Positions 28,471 to 38,151 of a stretch of DNA of 64,000 nt are shown in pieces (within the stretch, counting starts at the first letter, position 1; the number at the start of each line of letters is the position of its first letter). Below the pieces are notes generated by a model. It was not told where the DNA came from. It searched no databases and was given only the letters and a program-made list of their open reading frames with translations. The DNA lies in assembly GCA_904420045.1 (NCBI GenBank), contig CAJFTY010000040.1:27187-91186 (forward strand). The letters are read 5' to 3'. Position numbers and translations under genes: made by a program. The stretch comes from Candidatus Metaruminococcus caecorum. Its GTDB lineage: Bacteria > Bacillota > Clostridia > Oscillospirales > Ruminococcaceae.

Positions 28471-30630
28471 TCATGAACCGATTGGGGTGGGCGGCGCTTC
28501 CAATGAAAACGAGTTGAGCCCCGCTTTCAGCGGGTATTCCCGACCGTGGATCGCAAGGCTTGCGGGAACATCGGGAACGGTGATCTGCAGGCACAGGGCG
28601 TCCTCCTGGCGGATTTCCACCTGGATTTTGCCCACGGCCGTGGTGACATGCCCTTTGACATAAGAAAGCCCGGAAGGGATGCGGGGCTGGATCAAAACGC
28701 GTTTGTATCCTGGCTCGGCCGCCTGGATTCCCAGGATGTACTCGAACAGACAGTCGGTCACCGCACCGAACATGGGATGGTCATGGGATTCATGACCGTT
28801 CCAGTTTTCCCACAGGGTGGTGGCGCCCGCCTCCATCATGTGGGAAAACGAGCACTCCGCCTTTGAGGTCAGCAGCCCAAACGCCGTATCCGAAAACCCG
28901 TGGTCAAACAGCGTCCGGGTCAGCACATAGGTGCCGAAGATCCCGGTGTCATACGCGCCCTTTTGAGCGTACTCCCGGCCCAGCTGCTCCAAAAGGGCGT
29001 CGTCCGCCAGCCCGAGATCCGCCGCGAAGCCGTCCGCCCCTTGGACAGAGCCGGCAAAGCGGTTTTCCTCCGGGTCGTAGTACGCGGCTGTCAGCGCCTG
29101 TTTGGATTCCTCCAGCTGCCGGAGAAGATCCTCCCGGCGGTTATCGCAGCCGATGATCCCGGAGATTTGGAGCATCTGCTCCATGGATTTTATGTAGTAA
29201 TAGGTGTTGACAAACGGCTCTGGGAGCATGACACCTCCCGGCGCGCACCAGTCCCCCAGGCACCAGCCGTCCGGCTCCTCGCGCATCACAAGGCCGTTTG
29301 TACACCGGCTTTGCATGTAAGAAAACCATTTGAGCATATGGGGGTAGGCGGTTTCCAAGATTTCCCGCTCACCGTAATGCCGGTAATAGGTATATGGAAC
29401 GATGACAATGGCAGACCCCCAGCCGCCGGGGCCGCCGCCTCCTCCATAGAAAGGGGCGGTGTGCTGCACATGGCCGCTTTTTTGATCCTGGCAGTCCAGA
29501 ATATCAAAGATCCATTTTCGGTACAGTTCCCGGCTGTTTAGCAGCAGCATGGCGGCGTTGCAGGTCAGCTGCCCGTCGCCGGTATAGCCCAGCCGCTCCC
29601 GGTGGGGGCAGTCGGACACCACGCCGTAGTGCATGTTGTTGAGCTGCGTGCGGATGTACGCGTCGTAAAGCCAGTTGAGGGTTTTGTCGCTGGAGGTAAA
29701 CGAGGAGGTGACCTCCACGTCGCTGTGCACCATGGCCACCTGGACGCCCTGAACGTCTCCGGTGATTTCAAAATAACGAAACCCCTTGATGGAGAATTTG
29801 GGTTTGAGCGTCCTTTTATATGGAGCAAAGTACTCGTCCCGCTGGATCTGCTGATCCCATGTGGAAGTAAAGTCCAGGTTTCCGTCTTGGCCCAGTTCCT
29901 CCGCATAGCGGATGACCACCTTCCCCTGACCAGAGCAAACGGCGTAGCCGGTCAGGTTGACCCCCGCGTCGTAGATTCGGCGGCCGTCCTTTTCACAGAC
30001 GAGCCTGGGGGAGATCGTTTTTATTTCCCGGTCGGCCGGGCAGGTCTGCTTGTACAGCGGGGAGGCGGGGGCCTCCACGATTTTCACCGGCTGTTCTTCG
30101 GCCGTGTAGGCGACCCGGTCGTCCCATTTTTCGCCCAGGTAGACGTTGTTGAACACAATGGGACTCCGCCGCCAGGTGAGCCGTTCATCCGAGCTTTGCA
30201 GACGGACTCCGCCGTCCGCTTGCTCGATGGCTACCGTATAGGCGAGCTTTGGAGCGCCGTACCAAAGATCCCCCTCGGCGTTGCGCTCATGTTGGTTGTA
30301 CCAGCCGTTGCCCAGCCAGATCTCGATGGCGTTTTCCCCGTCGCCAAGATGCTGGGTGATGTCGTACTCCATGTAATAGATCCGGTGGCGGAAGGTGTCG
30401 TGGATGGGATACAGCAGCCGCCGTCCGGGCCGGGGTTCATAATCCGACCAGGCGGGCACCAGCAAATCGTCGGAGACCGGTTCTCCATTGATGCGGCATT
30501 CAAAAAATCCAAGGCCGCAGATGGAAAGCGTTGCTTTTTTGATTCCAGAAGACGCGTCAATCGTCCCCGTGAGGATGGGAGATTCGCAGTCCCGGCCGGG
30601 GGCCACCCATTTTGCCTGCTTGTCGATCAC
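28471..30630 (-). CDS. GH78 alpha-L-rhamnosidase
   Basis: Inverting exo-glycosidase that frees L-rhamnose from glycosides. 719 residues, start GTG 30630 with GGGAGGA seven bases upstream and a GTGA overlap with the preceding gene. N-terminal beta domains (FFECRINGEPVSDDLLVPAWSDY) come first. The catalytic barrel then shows the acid motif DCPHRERLGYTGDG near residue 345 and the base motif EAGATTLWENWNG near 620, followed by a C-terminal beta-sandwich. No signal peptide: it likely acts on imported oligosaccharides. Second gene of the three-gene operon. Confidence 0.92.
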   Translation of the reverse strand: MIDKQAKWVAPGRDCESPILTGTIDASSGIKKATLSICGLGFFECRINGEPVSDDLLVPAWSDYEPRPGRRLLYPIHDTFRHRIYYMEYDITQHLGDGENAIEIWLGNGWYNQHERNAEGDLWYGAPKLAYTVAIEQADGGVRLQSSDERLTWRRSPIVFNNVYLGEKWDDRVAYTAEEQPVKIVEAPASPLYKQTCPADREIKTISPRLVCEKDGRRIYDAGVNLTGYAVCSGQGKVVIRYAEELGQDGNLDFTSTWDQQIQRDEYFAPYKRTLKPKFSIKGFRYFEITGDVQGVQVAMVHSDVEVTSSFTSSDKTLNWLYDAYIRTQLNNMHYGVVSDCPHRERLGYTGDGQLTCNAAMLLLNSRELYRKWIFDILDCQDQKSGHVQHTAPFYGGGGGPGGWGSAIVIVPYTYYRHYGEREILETAYPHMLKWFSYMQSRCTNGLVMREEPDGWCLGDWCAPGGVMLPEPFVNTYYYIKSMEQMLQISGIIGCDNRREDLLRQLEESKQALTAAYYDPEENRFAGSVQGADGFAADLGLADDALLEQLGREYAQKGAYDTGIFGTYVLTRTLFDHGFSDTAFGLLTSKAECSFSHMMEAGATTLWENWNGHESHDHPMFGAVTDCLFEYILGIQAAEPGYKRVLIQPRIPSGLSYVKGHVTTAVGKIQVEIRQEDALCLQITVPDVPASLAIHGREYPLKAGLNSFSLEAPPTPIGS

Positions 30631-33371
30631 AATAGTTCCTCCCTGAGGGCAGAGATGGTGAATTCATACCAGCCGGAGCCCGCCACGGCGCGGTACTGGC
30701 CGTCTTGATAAGAAACATCGGCGATCCCCGGCTCCCCGCAGGTGACCGTCACGCTGCCGGAGAAAGCCGCGGGAAGGGAAATGTCCGCCGTAGCCCCAAA
30801 GGGAACGACGATCTCCACCGTGACCGAGCCGTCTTTTTGACAGCGCCAGGCGCTTTTTAAGGGGCCCCGCACCGTTTGAAGGGAAATCTCGGCCCATTCC
30901 AGTTCGGGAAGGATCAGCGGACGCACCGCAAAGGAGCGGAACCCGTCCTGAATTTCCCGAACTCCGCCGATGTGGGAGAACAAAAACTCGTCAAAAGTGC
31001 CCAGGAAATAGTGATCCATCGAGCGGGTGGAGCGCTCCCAAAATTCCCAGGCGGAAGTGGCGCCGCACTGCAGCCAGTATCCCCAGCTGGGATAGCTGGT
31101 CTGGGTGAGCAGCCGATAGGCGAGCTGGGGATATCCCATGTCGCTTAATACTGGCAGCAGGAATTTGGTGCCCACGCATCCGGTGTCCGCATGGCAGTCT
31201 TTTTGCTCAATGTCCTCCGCAAGGCGGGCGGCCACCTGCTCCCGGTGCTCCGGCAGCGCAAGCCCCATGGCCAGGGGGAGCAGGTTGGAGGTCTGCCGGT
31301 ATTTGCTTCGGGTGCCGATCTCCCGCCAGAAGCCGGTGTCGTAAAGACTCTGTTCCGGGCGGTAAAACTTGTCGTTGAACGCGCGGCGGATCTGCTCCAT
31401 CGCCTGCTGGTAAACCGGAACGTCCTGGGGCTGGCCGGCGGCCAGGGCGAGGGACGCCATCGACTGGAGCATGGCGTATACAAACGCGGTGCCGCAGATC
31501 CCTGCGCCTTCGGAAGGATCGGGGTTAAACCGGACGTCCGGGTCGGTCCCGCCGATGGGGGAGGCCCAGTCCGCCAACTGTTCATCTCGCCAGACCCATC
31601 CGTTTTCCCGGATTTCATCGATGTCCTTGAGGGCGAACCGCTTTAAATCGGGATAATACTGCCGGACGGCCTCCAACTGTCCGTACCGGTCGTACAGCTC
31701 CTGCACCCCAAAGACAAAGATGGTGTTCCAAACTGGGGTATTGTCCACCGCCCAGTCGGCGTTGGGCACCATGGTGGGAACGTTGCCGAAGGCATGGAAG
31801 CAGTCGTTCATGATATCCAAAAAATTCGGCAGGAAGGTTTGCAGATCGAACTGGTACATCATGGTGGAAAGGGCGACGTTGGCGTCCCCCAGCCAGCCGT
31901 TTTTCTCCCAGACAGGGGTGTCGGTGGGCTTGTGCTGGAAGTTGTTGAGCAGCGTGTTGTGCATCAGGCGGTGCAGCACGTTGATCTGCGGATTGGCGCA
32001 CTGAAAATCCGCCACGGTTTGGATGTCGTTGCTGGTGCGGTAAATCACTACATCCTCCGGCAAAAGCTCACCGGCATAGTGGTCGATTTGGACATACTCG
32101 AACCCTTTGTAACTGAATTTAGGCTCAAAAAAGCGGTCGGTTCCGTCGCTGATGTACAGATCCTGCTGGTTGTAGGCGTCGGGCCACCAATCTCCGTTCT
32201 GACCTTCGCCCCTCCCAATTTTTTGCAGATACCCATCGGGTTTTAACTGCTCCCCGTATGTAAGGAAGACGGTGGTGTTCTTGGGGGCTTTGACGTTCAG
32301 CTTGATCCACCCGGTCACCATCTCCGGCGCGGCGATGATATAAGTACCGCCGCCCATGTTCTGAATGGATTTGGGCGCAAAGGCGTCTATGCGGCGGATG
32401 GGGGGGATTTTCTGGCTCGTCAGCTTGCCCGCGGGCTTGGCCGCGATTTGTGCCGGAGTCCAAGCGGAATCGTCATAGCCCGGGCAGTCCCAGCCGGGCT
32501 TTTGCTTGCGCGCGTCAAACGTCTCTCCCAGATAGATGCTGTTGGATACGGTGGGCCCGTCGCTGGTTACCTTCCAGGATGCGTCGGTTACGACGGTTTC
32601 CTCGGCCCCGTCCTGATACCGGATCACAAGGTTGAGCAAAAGCTTGGGCTGATCCCGCCACACAGCGTCCTGCCAGCGCCAGACGGTACAGGGTTCGTTG
32701 TAAAAGCCATTGCCCAGCTCGACGCCCACGGCGTTTTTGCCCGGACGCAGCAGCTTTGTCACATCGTATGTGCGGTAAAAAACCGTTTGGTCGTACTGGG
32801 ACTGGGCGGGATTGAGCACGCTGTCGTCCGGAGCTTGGCCGTTGATTGTCAAGTCATACATTCCCAGCCCGCACACAAACACATAGGCAGACGCCAACGG
32901 CTTTGAAAGATCAAATTCCCGGCGGAGCAAAGGGGCGCGGCGGTCTTTCCGGTCCAGGGCCTGCGCCGCTGCGATCCAGTCGCCCTGCCACTGGGAGGGG
33001 TCCAGCATCCCCGTGAAAAACCGGGCGGGCTGACTGAAACCGGTGGAGTTCCCCTGGTTGTCCCAGGCCTTCACACACCAGTAATAGGCCGTTTTGGAGC
33101 ACAGCGGCTTCCCGGCGTACACAACGTCATAGTGGTTGTGGGATTCCATCTTCCCGGAATCCCACAGGTCGCCGGTTCCCGACTCGGCCAGATCACGTCG
33201 GGAGGCAACCAGGATTTGGCAGGCGGCCTGCACGGCCCCGTAAACGTCCGAATGCAGCTGCCAGCTGAAGATGGGAGTGGTGTCGATCCCCATGGGATCC
33301 GTGGCGGCGTTCACCCGAAGGTCGGAAATTTTTACCGGGCAATCGGTGAACGTACAGATATCGGTTGACAT
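30627..33371 (-). CDS. GH78 alpha-L-rhamnosidase, long form
   Basis: First gene of the operon, 914 residues, ATG 33371 with GGAGG eight bases upstream. The N-terminus (LRVNAATDPMGIDTTPIFSW) is the Ig-like Bac_rhamnosid_N start. The domain order is fibronectin-like, two jelly rolls, then the (alpha/alpha)6 barrel with PTDTPVWEKNGWLGDAN (acid/binding motif) near residue 498 and GATSAWEFWER (base Glu) near 770. A C-terminal beta-sandwich closes the protein. No signal peptide. It starts about 80 bases after a TATAAT box that carries the AraC-type element, so the whole operon is probably inducible. Different motif variants in the three genes suggest different aglycones or linkages. Confidence 0.92.
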   Translation of the reverse strand: MSTDICTFTDCPVKISDLRVNAATDPMGIDTTPIFSWQLHSDVYGAVQAACQILVASRRDLAESGTGDLWDSGKMESHNHYDVVYAGKPLCSKTAYYWCVKAWDNQGNSTGFSQPARFFTGMLDPSQWQGDWIAAAQALDRKDRRAPLLRREFDLSKPLASAYVFVCGLGMYDLTINGQAPDDSVLNPAQSQYDQTVFYRTYDVTKLLRPGKNAVGVELGNGFYNEPCTVWRWQDAVWRDQPKLLLNLVIRYQDGAEETVVTDASWKVTSDGPTVSNSIYLGETFDARKQKPGWDCPGYDDSAWTPAQIAAKPAGKLTSQKIPPIRRIDAFAPKSIQNMGGGTYIIAAPEMVTGWIKLNVKAPKNTTVFLTYGEQLKPDGYLQKIGRGEGQNGDWWPDAYNQQDLYISDGTDRFFEPKFSYKGFEYVQIDHYAGELLPEDVVIYRTSNDIQTVADFQCANPQINVLHRLMHNTLLNNFQHKPTDTPVWEKNGWLGDANVALSTMMYQFDLQTFLPNFLDIMNDCFHAFGNVPTMVPNADWAVDNTPVWNTIFVFGVQELYDRYGQLEAVRQYYPDLKRFALKDIDEIRENGWVWRDEQLADWASPIGGTDPDVRFNPDPSEGAGICGTAFVYAMLQSMASLALAAGQPQDVPVYQQAMEQIRRAFNDKFYRPEQSLYDTGFWREIGTRSKYRQTSNLLPLAMGLALPEHREQVAARLAEDIEQKDCHADTGCVGTKFLLPVLSDMGYPQLAYRLLTQTSYPSWGYWLQCGATSAWEFWERSTRSMDHYFLGTFDEFLFSHIGGVREIQDGFRSFAVRPLILPELEWAEISLQTVRGPLKSAWRCQKDGSVTVEIVVPFGATADISLPAAFSGSVTVTCGEPGIADVSYQDGQYRAVAGSGWYEFTISALREELL

Positions 33372-33453
33372 ATGGAATTCCTCCTATGGAAAAATAGCGT
33401 GAGCAGAAAAAGCAAAGGTTCACCCGCGTGTTCATGCTGTGTTAAACACCCAA

Positions 33454-33523
33454 ATTATATCTTCAAACGATTCCGCCAGCAATGGAATATGGAATCAAAA
33501 CAGTAAAATGGAACGATAAAAGT
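33454..33523 (-). promoter_or_regulatory. Promoter plus AraC-type operator of the GH78 operon
   Basis: Read on the - strand: a 41-bp element (33483-33523), then TTGCTG (33477-33482), 17 bp, TATAAT (33454-33459). The element plus -35 box matches 42 of 47 positions with the one at 34566-34612, in opposite orientation. Within it GTTCCATTTTAC and ATTCCATATTCC form 12-mer direct repeats 19 bp apart, as expected for an AraC dimer site next to a -35 box. Confidence 0.8.
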
Positions 33524-33609
33524 AGGGAGAGTGATTCAAAGCGACGGTTCGTTCAATCGTCCGGCGGTATTGCTTTTCTCCTTTGGAATTAAAACGCCCA
33601 TCGTTTTTC

Positions 33610-34548
33610 CTATTTTTCATCGGAAGGCGTCTTTTTTTGAAAATCAGACAGCATCTTTCGATACCGTCCTGGGGTGATCCCCTCTGCCTTTTTAAACAAT
33701 TTGATAAAATAGACCACATCCCGAATCCCGGTTTGTTCCGCGATATCCTCCAACGAGGCGTCGGAGTTTAACAGCAGCTTTTTTGCCGCCTGCATCCGAA
33801 TGTTTTGCAAATATTCCTGTACGGAAAGACCGGTAATGGATTTAAACTGGACGCCAAAGTATTTGGGGGATAATGAAAATTTATCCGCTAGATCCGGTGT
33901 TTTAATCGGTTCGTTATAATGCTCCTTCAAATACGCAATCGTCTTTTCAATTGTTTTTTGATAGTAATGTTTGTTTGCTTGACTGGGCCGCTCCATGCGC
34001 TCCGCCAGAATTTCACCGATGATATTGATAAAAAAGCCGCGCGCCTTAAGCTTTGCGCTGATGTCCGATTGGGAATACTGGTCGTAGAGCTTCCGGAACA
34101 TGGGGGCCAAAATATCGTATTCCAGCCCCTTTATCAGCGGAGGGATATAAAGATCGGACACTTCGTAAGACGTGCGGTGCTTTACCTTTTCCAAATGGAT
34201 CAGGTCCTCTTTGGACAGCATCTGGCTGATGTAATATTTTTCGGCGGAAAAATCGAACTGCTCATCCGGTATCCAGTCAAAATGAACGCAATGCGCGTGA
34301 AAGGTCTTGCCTTTTTCAATCACCATTGTATTTTTTCGGTTGGGCTTTATATAGAGCAGGTCCGAACGCCCCACTTTAAATGTCTTTCCTTCATATTCAA
34401 ATTGAGCCTCTCCGCTCAGGCCGAAAATAAACTCATGATCGTAGAGAATTCTTTCCGGAACGGTGTCCCCGCCCTGGAACCATATGTTGTTGACATAGCG
34501 GATATGAGGAGAAATCTTTAAAATCCCGATGACTCTTTCGTTGTTCAC
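33610..34548 (-). CDS. AraC family transcriptional regulator of the rhamnosidase locus
   Basis: 312 residues from GTG 34548, chosen because AGGAGG lies seven bases upstream; the longer TTG frame overlaps that site. An N-terminal cupin-like sensing domain (GDTVPERILYDHEFIFGLSG, then LLYIKPNRKNTMV) occupies residues 20-150. Two helix-turn-helix motifs lie at the C-terminus: LADKFSLSPKYFGVQFKSITG and IAEQTGIRDVVYFIKLFKKAEG followed by TPGRYRK. It sits between the two promoters that share the 47-bp element, so it is the obvious regulator. Effector probably L-rhamnose or a rhamnoside (inference). The element at 34568-34606 lies just upstream of its own start and may autoregulate it. Confidence 0.92.
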   Translation of the reverse strand: MNNERVIGILKISPHIRYVNNIWFQGGDTVPERILYDHEFIFGLSGEAQFEYEGKTFKVGRSDLLYIKPNRKNTMVIEKGKTFHAHCVHFDWIPDEQFDFSAEKYYISQMLSKEDLIHLEKVKHRTSYEVSDLYIPPLIKGLEYDILAPMFRKLYDQYSQSDISAKLKARGFFINIIGEILAERMERPSQANKHYYQKTIEKTIAYLKEHYNEPIKTPDLADKFSLSPKYFGVQFKSITGLSVQEYLQNIRMQAAKKLLLNSDASLEDIAEQTGIRDVVYFIKLFKKAEGITPGRYRKMLSDFQKKTPSDEK

Positions 34549-34567
34549 GCTGCGGCCTCCTGTCAAT

Positions 34568-34635
34568 TTTTATCATTCCATTTTACTGTTTTGATTCTAT
34601 ATTACATTGATGACAGCGATTTTTCAATCTATAAT
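34568..34635 (+). promoter_or_regulatory. Promoter plus AraC-type operator of the divergent GH78 gene
   Basis: The operator-like element (34568-34606) is followed directly by TTGATG (34607-34612), 17 bp and TATAAT (34630-34635). ATTCCATTTTAC (34575-34586) and ATTCTATATTAC (34594-34605) are direct repeats, 19 bp apart. The arrangement is the same as at 33454-33523. Confidence 0.8.
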
Positions 34636-34716
34636 TCAGTTAAATCTCGCGTGAATTCCAAAAAAGAATCGCGCGCTGGCTTTTGCCATTTGAAAAAACA
34701 GAAAGGAAGAATTTTA

Positions 34717-37700
34717 ATGAAAAACAAGGCGGGAACAGATCCGGCGGTTTTGATTGCAAAAAAACAGGTTTTTGTGGATCAGCTAAAGGTCAACAACACG
34801 GTGAACCCGCTTGGAATTGATACGCAGGTTCCCCGGTTTAGCTGGGTCATGCAGTCCTCCGTTCGAGCGCAGGCTCAGACTGCGTATCAAATCCTCGTGG
34901 CGACCAGCGAGGATCGGTTGACCGAGCAGGCGGCCGACCTTTGGAACACGGGAAAAGTGCTTTCCGACCGTAGCAACAATATTTCGTATGCCGGCGCGGC
35001 TCTGACCAGCAAAACAAAGTATTACTGGACCGTACGCGTCTGGGATAAAAACGGGAATCCCTCGGCCTTGGGAGCTCCCGCGGTGTTTGAAACAGCGCTG
35101 ATGAGCCCGGATGAATGGGAGGCGGATTGGATTCAAGCCCCCGATACCATTGCGCTGCCCATGTTCGGCAAATCGTTTATGCTGGAGAAGGACGTCAAAA
35201 GTGCCCGAGCGTATGTATCCGAAGTGGGGCTCTACGAGATGACGGTGAATGGTCAAACGGTCACCGACAGCGTATTGGAGCCGGGAGAATCCTTTTTTCC
35301 AAAAACGATTCTCTACGCGACCTATGATCTGACCAGCAGGCTGAAAAAGGGCGAGAACGCCGTGGGCGTCATGCTGGGCAGAGGATTTTATAAAGTCATT
35401 CCCGGGACCGACCGTCACCAGCACGCCCAGGCGGATTATGGCGATCTTCAGCTAATTGCGCAGATTGAAGTAACCTACGTCGACGGGACAAAAACCGTTG
35501 TTGCTACCGACAAAACCTGGAAAACCGCCGCCAGCCCGATCACCTTCTTAGACTGGTTTGGCGGAGTGGATTATGACGCCAACCTGGAGCTGCCGGGATG
35601 GAACCGGCCGGGGTACTCTTATTCGGACTGGGAAAGCGCATTGGTTTCCTCCGGGCCCGAAGGAACGCTGGTGGCGCAGTACTATCCCACCACCAAGGTG
35701 ATGGAACAATGGCAGGCCGTCGAGGTGCTCAACCCGGAGCCCGGCGTTTACACCATTGACTTCGGCAGCAACTTTGCAGGCGTCTATCAGTTTTGCATGT
35801 CGGCGCCCCAGGGAACCAGCATCAAGCTGTATCCTTCGGAGGTGCTTGGCAGAAACGGACTCATCGATCAGACATCCATCAATTACCTGAACGGAAAACC
35901 GGTTTACGACACCTATACGTTTCAAGGCCAGGGGCTGGAAACCTGGGAGCCTCCGTTTCTCTATCACGGGTTCCGTTATCTGGAGATCCACGGCCTTCCG
36001 TTTGCTCCCGCGCCGGATCAGTTCAAGGCAAAGCTCATTCGCGCCAGTACCCAGGAGGTCAGCAGTTTTCACACCTCCAGCAACGTGATCAACAAGATCC
36101 ACGGGATCATCAAACGCTCGATTGAAGCGAACATGTACAACACGCTGACCGACTGCCCCCATCGTGAAAAATTGGGCTGGCTGGAAGTACCGCATCTGCT
36201 GCACAACAGCATTGTGTATAATTTTGACGTATCCCAATGGATGACGAAAATCAGCAACGATATTTTGGACTGCCAGCGGGAGGGAGGTATGGTGCCCTGC
36301 ACCGCGCCCACATTCGCCGCAGGGCTGGATGGTGATCTCCCCAACTGGGCGGCGGCCATGGTGTTGATTCCTTGGAAAAACTACCTTGCTTATGGCGATG
36401 TGCAGCAGCTGCAAAAAGCGTACCAAGGCATGACTGCCTGGATGGACTACATGCAAAAACAGGCGCCGAATGATTTGGTGAGTTACGGCTTAGGGGATTG
36501 GTGTCCCGTTGACAAAACCACGTCGGTGGAATTCACCGAGAGCTGTACCTATTATCGGGTGGCTGAGGCCATGAAACAGATTGCCTTGATCCTCGATCAA
36601 CCGGATGACGCCGCCCGGTACGCGGAGTTGGAAACGAGAATCAAAAACGCCATTCAGCAAAAGTATTATCACGCCGACATCCAGTCCTATGACTCGGGTT
36701 CGCAGGCGGCGAACGCCATGGCGCTCTATTACGGGATTGTGGAACCGGATCAGGTGCAGGGCGTTGTCGGCAATTTGGCTCGAGCGGTCGAGAGGGCGGA
36801 CGATCATTTAACCGCCGGTGAGATCGGGTTGAAACCGCTGTTTTTAGCGCTGGGAGAGAACGGCCGCAACGATCTGGCGTATGCCATAGCCACCGCCGAG
36901 ACGATCCCCAGCTACTGGTACTTCATCCAGAACGGGCTGACCAGCCTTTCCGAAATGTGGGATTTGGGGTCCTCGTTCAACCACTGCATGATGGGCCATC
37001 TGGACGGATGGTTCTATGAACACCTGGCTGGGATCCGCAACGACAGCATTGCCTACAAGCATTTCAAAGTCTGCCCCTATGTCCCCGGCGATATGGAGTA
37101 CAGCACCATTTCGTTCCAGTCGCCCTATGGGGTTATCCGCTCCGCCTTTGTGAAAAACCCGGATGGAACAACCACGTTTACCATTCAGGTGCCGGCGAAC
37201 ACGACCGCTTCCATTTTGCTGCCTACCGCTGATCTCGGTGCGGTTACGGAAAACGGCGTACCGCTGGATGCTGCCGTGGATGGAGTTTTCTCTGTGGCTG
37301 TAAAGCAGGGCATGGTTCAAATCGAAGTGGGATCAGGCGTGTATTGTTTGAACGCCCCGACGCCCACGGATCGGCTTGCCCTGCGCCAGTCCCTGCGAAA
37401 AGCGCGGCAGAATGTTTCTTCCAACGTCGTCAAAGGCTGGGAGGAGCTGCAAATCGCTGTGGCGAATGGAACGGCGGTTATGGACGATCTCAACGCTTCG
37501 CAGAAGGACATCGACGCCGCTCAAGCGGCGGTGGATGACGCCGCCAGGAAATTAATCCTGCACAATTACGCCCTTTTCAAAACCCCCATCTCGTCCACAT
37601 CGGAGGAGAATCCCGCGAACGAAAACCCGTGGGCGCTGAAAAATCTCGTCGATGGGGATACCTATGATAAGAATGGTGGATGGAGTTCCAACGACCGGTT

Positions 37701-38070
37701 TGCCGCCTGGCAGCACCCGGAGTGGGCAGGGGTTGATTTCGGCTATCCGTACACCATTGACACCGTACAGTTATATCCCCGAAGCCTGGATCAATTCGGG
37801 AATGTCCCGTCGGATGGGTTCCCGGTAGATTATGAAATTCAGGTCTCCAACGACGGCGCCGCCTGGACAACGGTAAAAATGGTGCAGGGAGCCGCTTCGC
37901 CCAGCGCTCCCTATCCTCCGGTCACGGTACATTTTGATCCCGTTAAGGTGCAGTATGTGCGTGTTTTTGCCGACACGCTTCGTCCCTGCGAATTTGACAA
38001 GGGATCTTACCGCATGCAGTTGGCGGAGCTGGAAGTGTACTGTACTGCACCGGACGCCGATGTACAGTAG
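34717..38070 (+). CDS. GH78 alpha-L-rhamnosidase with FIVAR and F5/8C-like domains
   Basis: 1117 residues from ATG 34717, seven bases after GAAAGGAAG. Order: Bac_rhamnosid_N start (LKVNNTVNPLGIDTQVPRFSW, about 22-42), jelly rolls, and the (alpha/alpha)6 barrel with acid motif DCPHREKLGWLEVPHL near residue 480. That motif is the GH78 variant lacking the GD after GW. The base region SLSEMWDLG lies near 745. A FIVAR-like helical segment (886-950) and a discoidin/F5-8C sugar-binding domain (955-1112) end the protein. No signal peptide or anchor is visible, although the last two domains are typical of secreted enzymes. Transcribed away from the araC gene under the shared operator. Confidence 0.92.
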   Translation: MKNKAGTDPAVLIAKKQVFVDQLKVNNTVNPLGIDTQVPRFSWVMQSSVRAQAQTAYQILVATSEDRLTEQAADLWNTGKVLSDRSNNISYAGAALTSKTKYYWTVRVWDKNGNPSALGAPAVFETALMSPDEWEADWIQAPDTIALPMFGKSFMLEKDVKSARAYVSEVGLYEMTVNGQTVTDSVLEPGESFFPKTILYATYDLTSRLKKGENAVGVMLGRGFYKVIPGTDRHQHAQADYGDLQLIAQIEVTYVDGTKTVVATDKTWKTAASPITFLDWFGGVDYDANLELPGWNRPGYSYSDWESALVSSGPEGTLVAQYYPTTKVMEQWQAVEVLNPEPGVYTIDFGSNFAGVYQFCMSAPQGTSIKLYPSEVLGRNGLIDQTSINYLNGKPVYDTYTFQGQGLETWEPPFLYHGFRYLEIHGLPFAPAPDQFKAKLIRASTQEVSSFHTSSNVINKIHGIIKRSIEANMYNTLTDCPHREKLGWLEVPHLLHNSIVYNFDVSQWMTKISNDILDCQREGGMVPCTAPTFAAGLDGDLPNWAAAMVLIPWKNYLAYGDVQQLQKAYQGMTAWMDYMQKQAPNDLVSYGLGDWCPVDKTTSVEFTESCTYYRVAEAMKQIALILDQPDDAARYAELETRIKNAIQQKYYHADIQSYDSGSQAANAMALYYGIVEPDQVQGVVGNLARAVERADDHLTAGEIGLKPLFLALGENGRNDLAYAIATAETIPSYWYFIQNGLTSLSEMWDLGSSFNHCMMGHLDGWFYEHLAGIRNDSIAYKHFKVCPYVPGDMEYSTISFQSPYGVIRSAFVKNPDGTTTFTIQVPANTTASILLPTADLGAVTENGVPLDAAVDGVFSVAVKQGMVQIEVGSGVYCLNAPTPTDRLALRQSLRKARQNVSSNVVKGWEELQIAVANGTAVMDDLNASQKDIDAAQAAVDDAARKLILHNYALFKTPISSTSEENPANENPWALKNLVDGDTYDKNGGWSSNDRFAAWQHPEWAGVDFGYPYTIDTVQLYPRSLDQFGNVPSDGFPVDYEIQVSNDGAAWTTVKMVQGAASPSAPYPPVTVHFDPVKVQYVRVFADTLRPCEFDKGSYRMQLAELEVYCTAPDADVQ

Positions 38071-38101
38071 GAGATAAGATCAGCGTACAATCTGCAATCG
38101 A

Positions 38102-38142
38102 AAAAGCACAAGCCGCCGGAGGATTCCGGCGGCTGTGCTTTT
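38102..38142. terminator. Bidirectional terminator between the GH78 gene and the deacetylase
   Basis: AAAAGCACA-A-GCCGCCGGA pairs with TTCCGGCGGC-TGTGCTTTT, one bulged base; A/T runs on both ends serve both convergent genes. Confidence 0.85.
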
Positions 38143-38151
38143 AATTCGGTT

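Noticed and set aside
29602..30708. 368-residue frame on the + strand opposite the GH78 genes
   Set aside because: Antisense to two well-supported glycosidase genes, with no family similarity or ribosome site.
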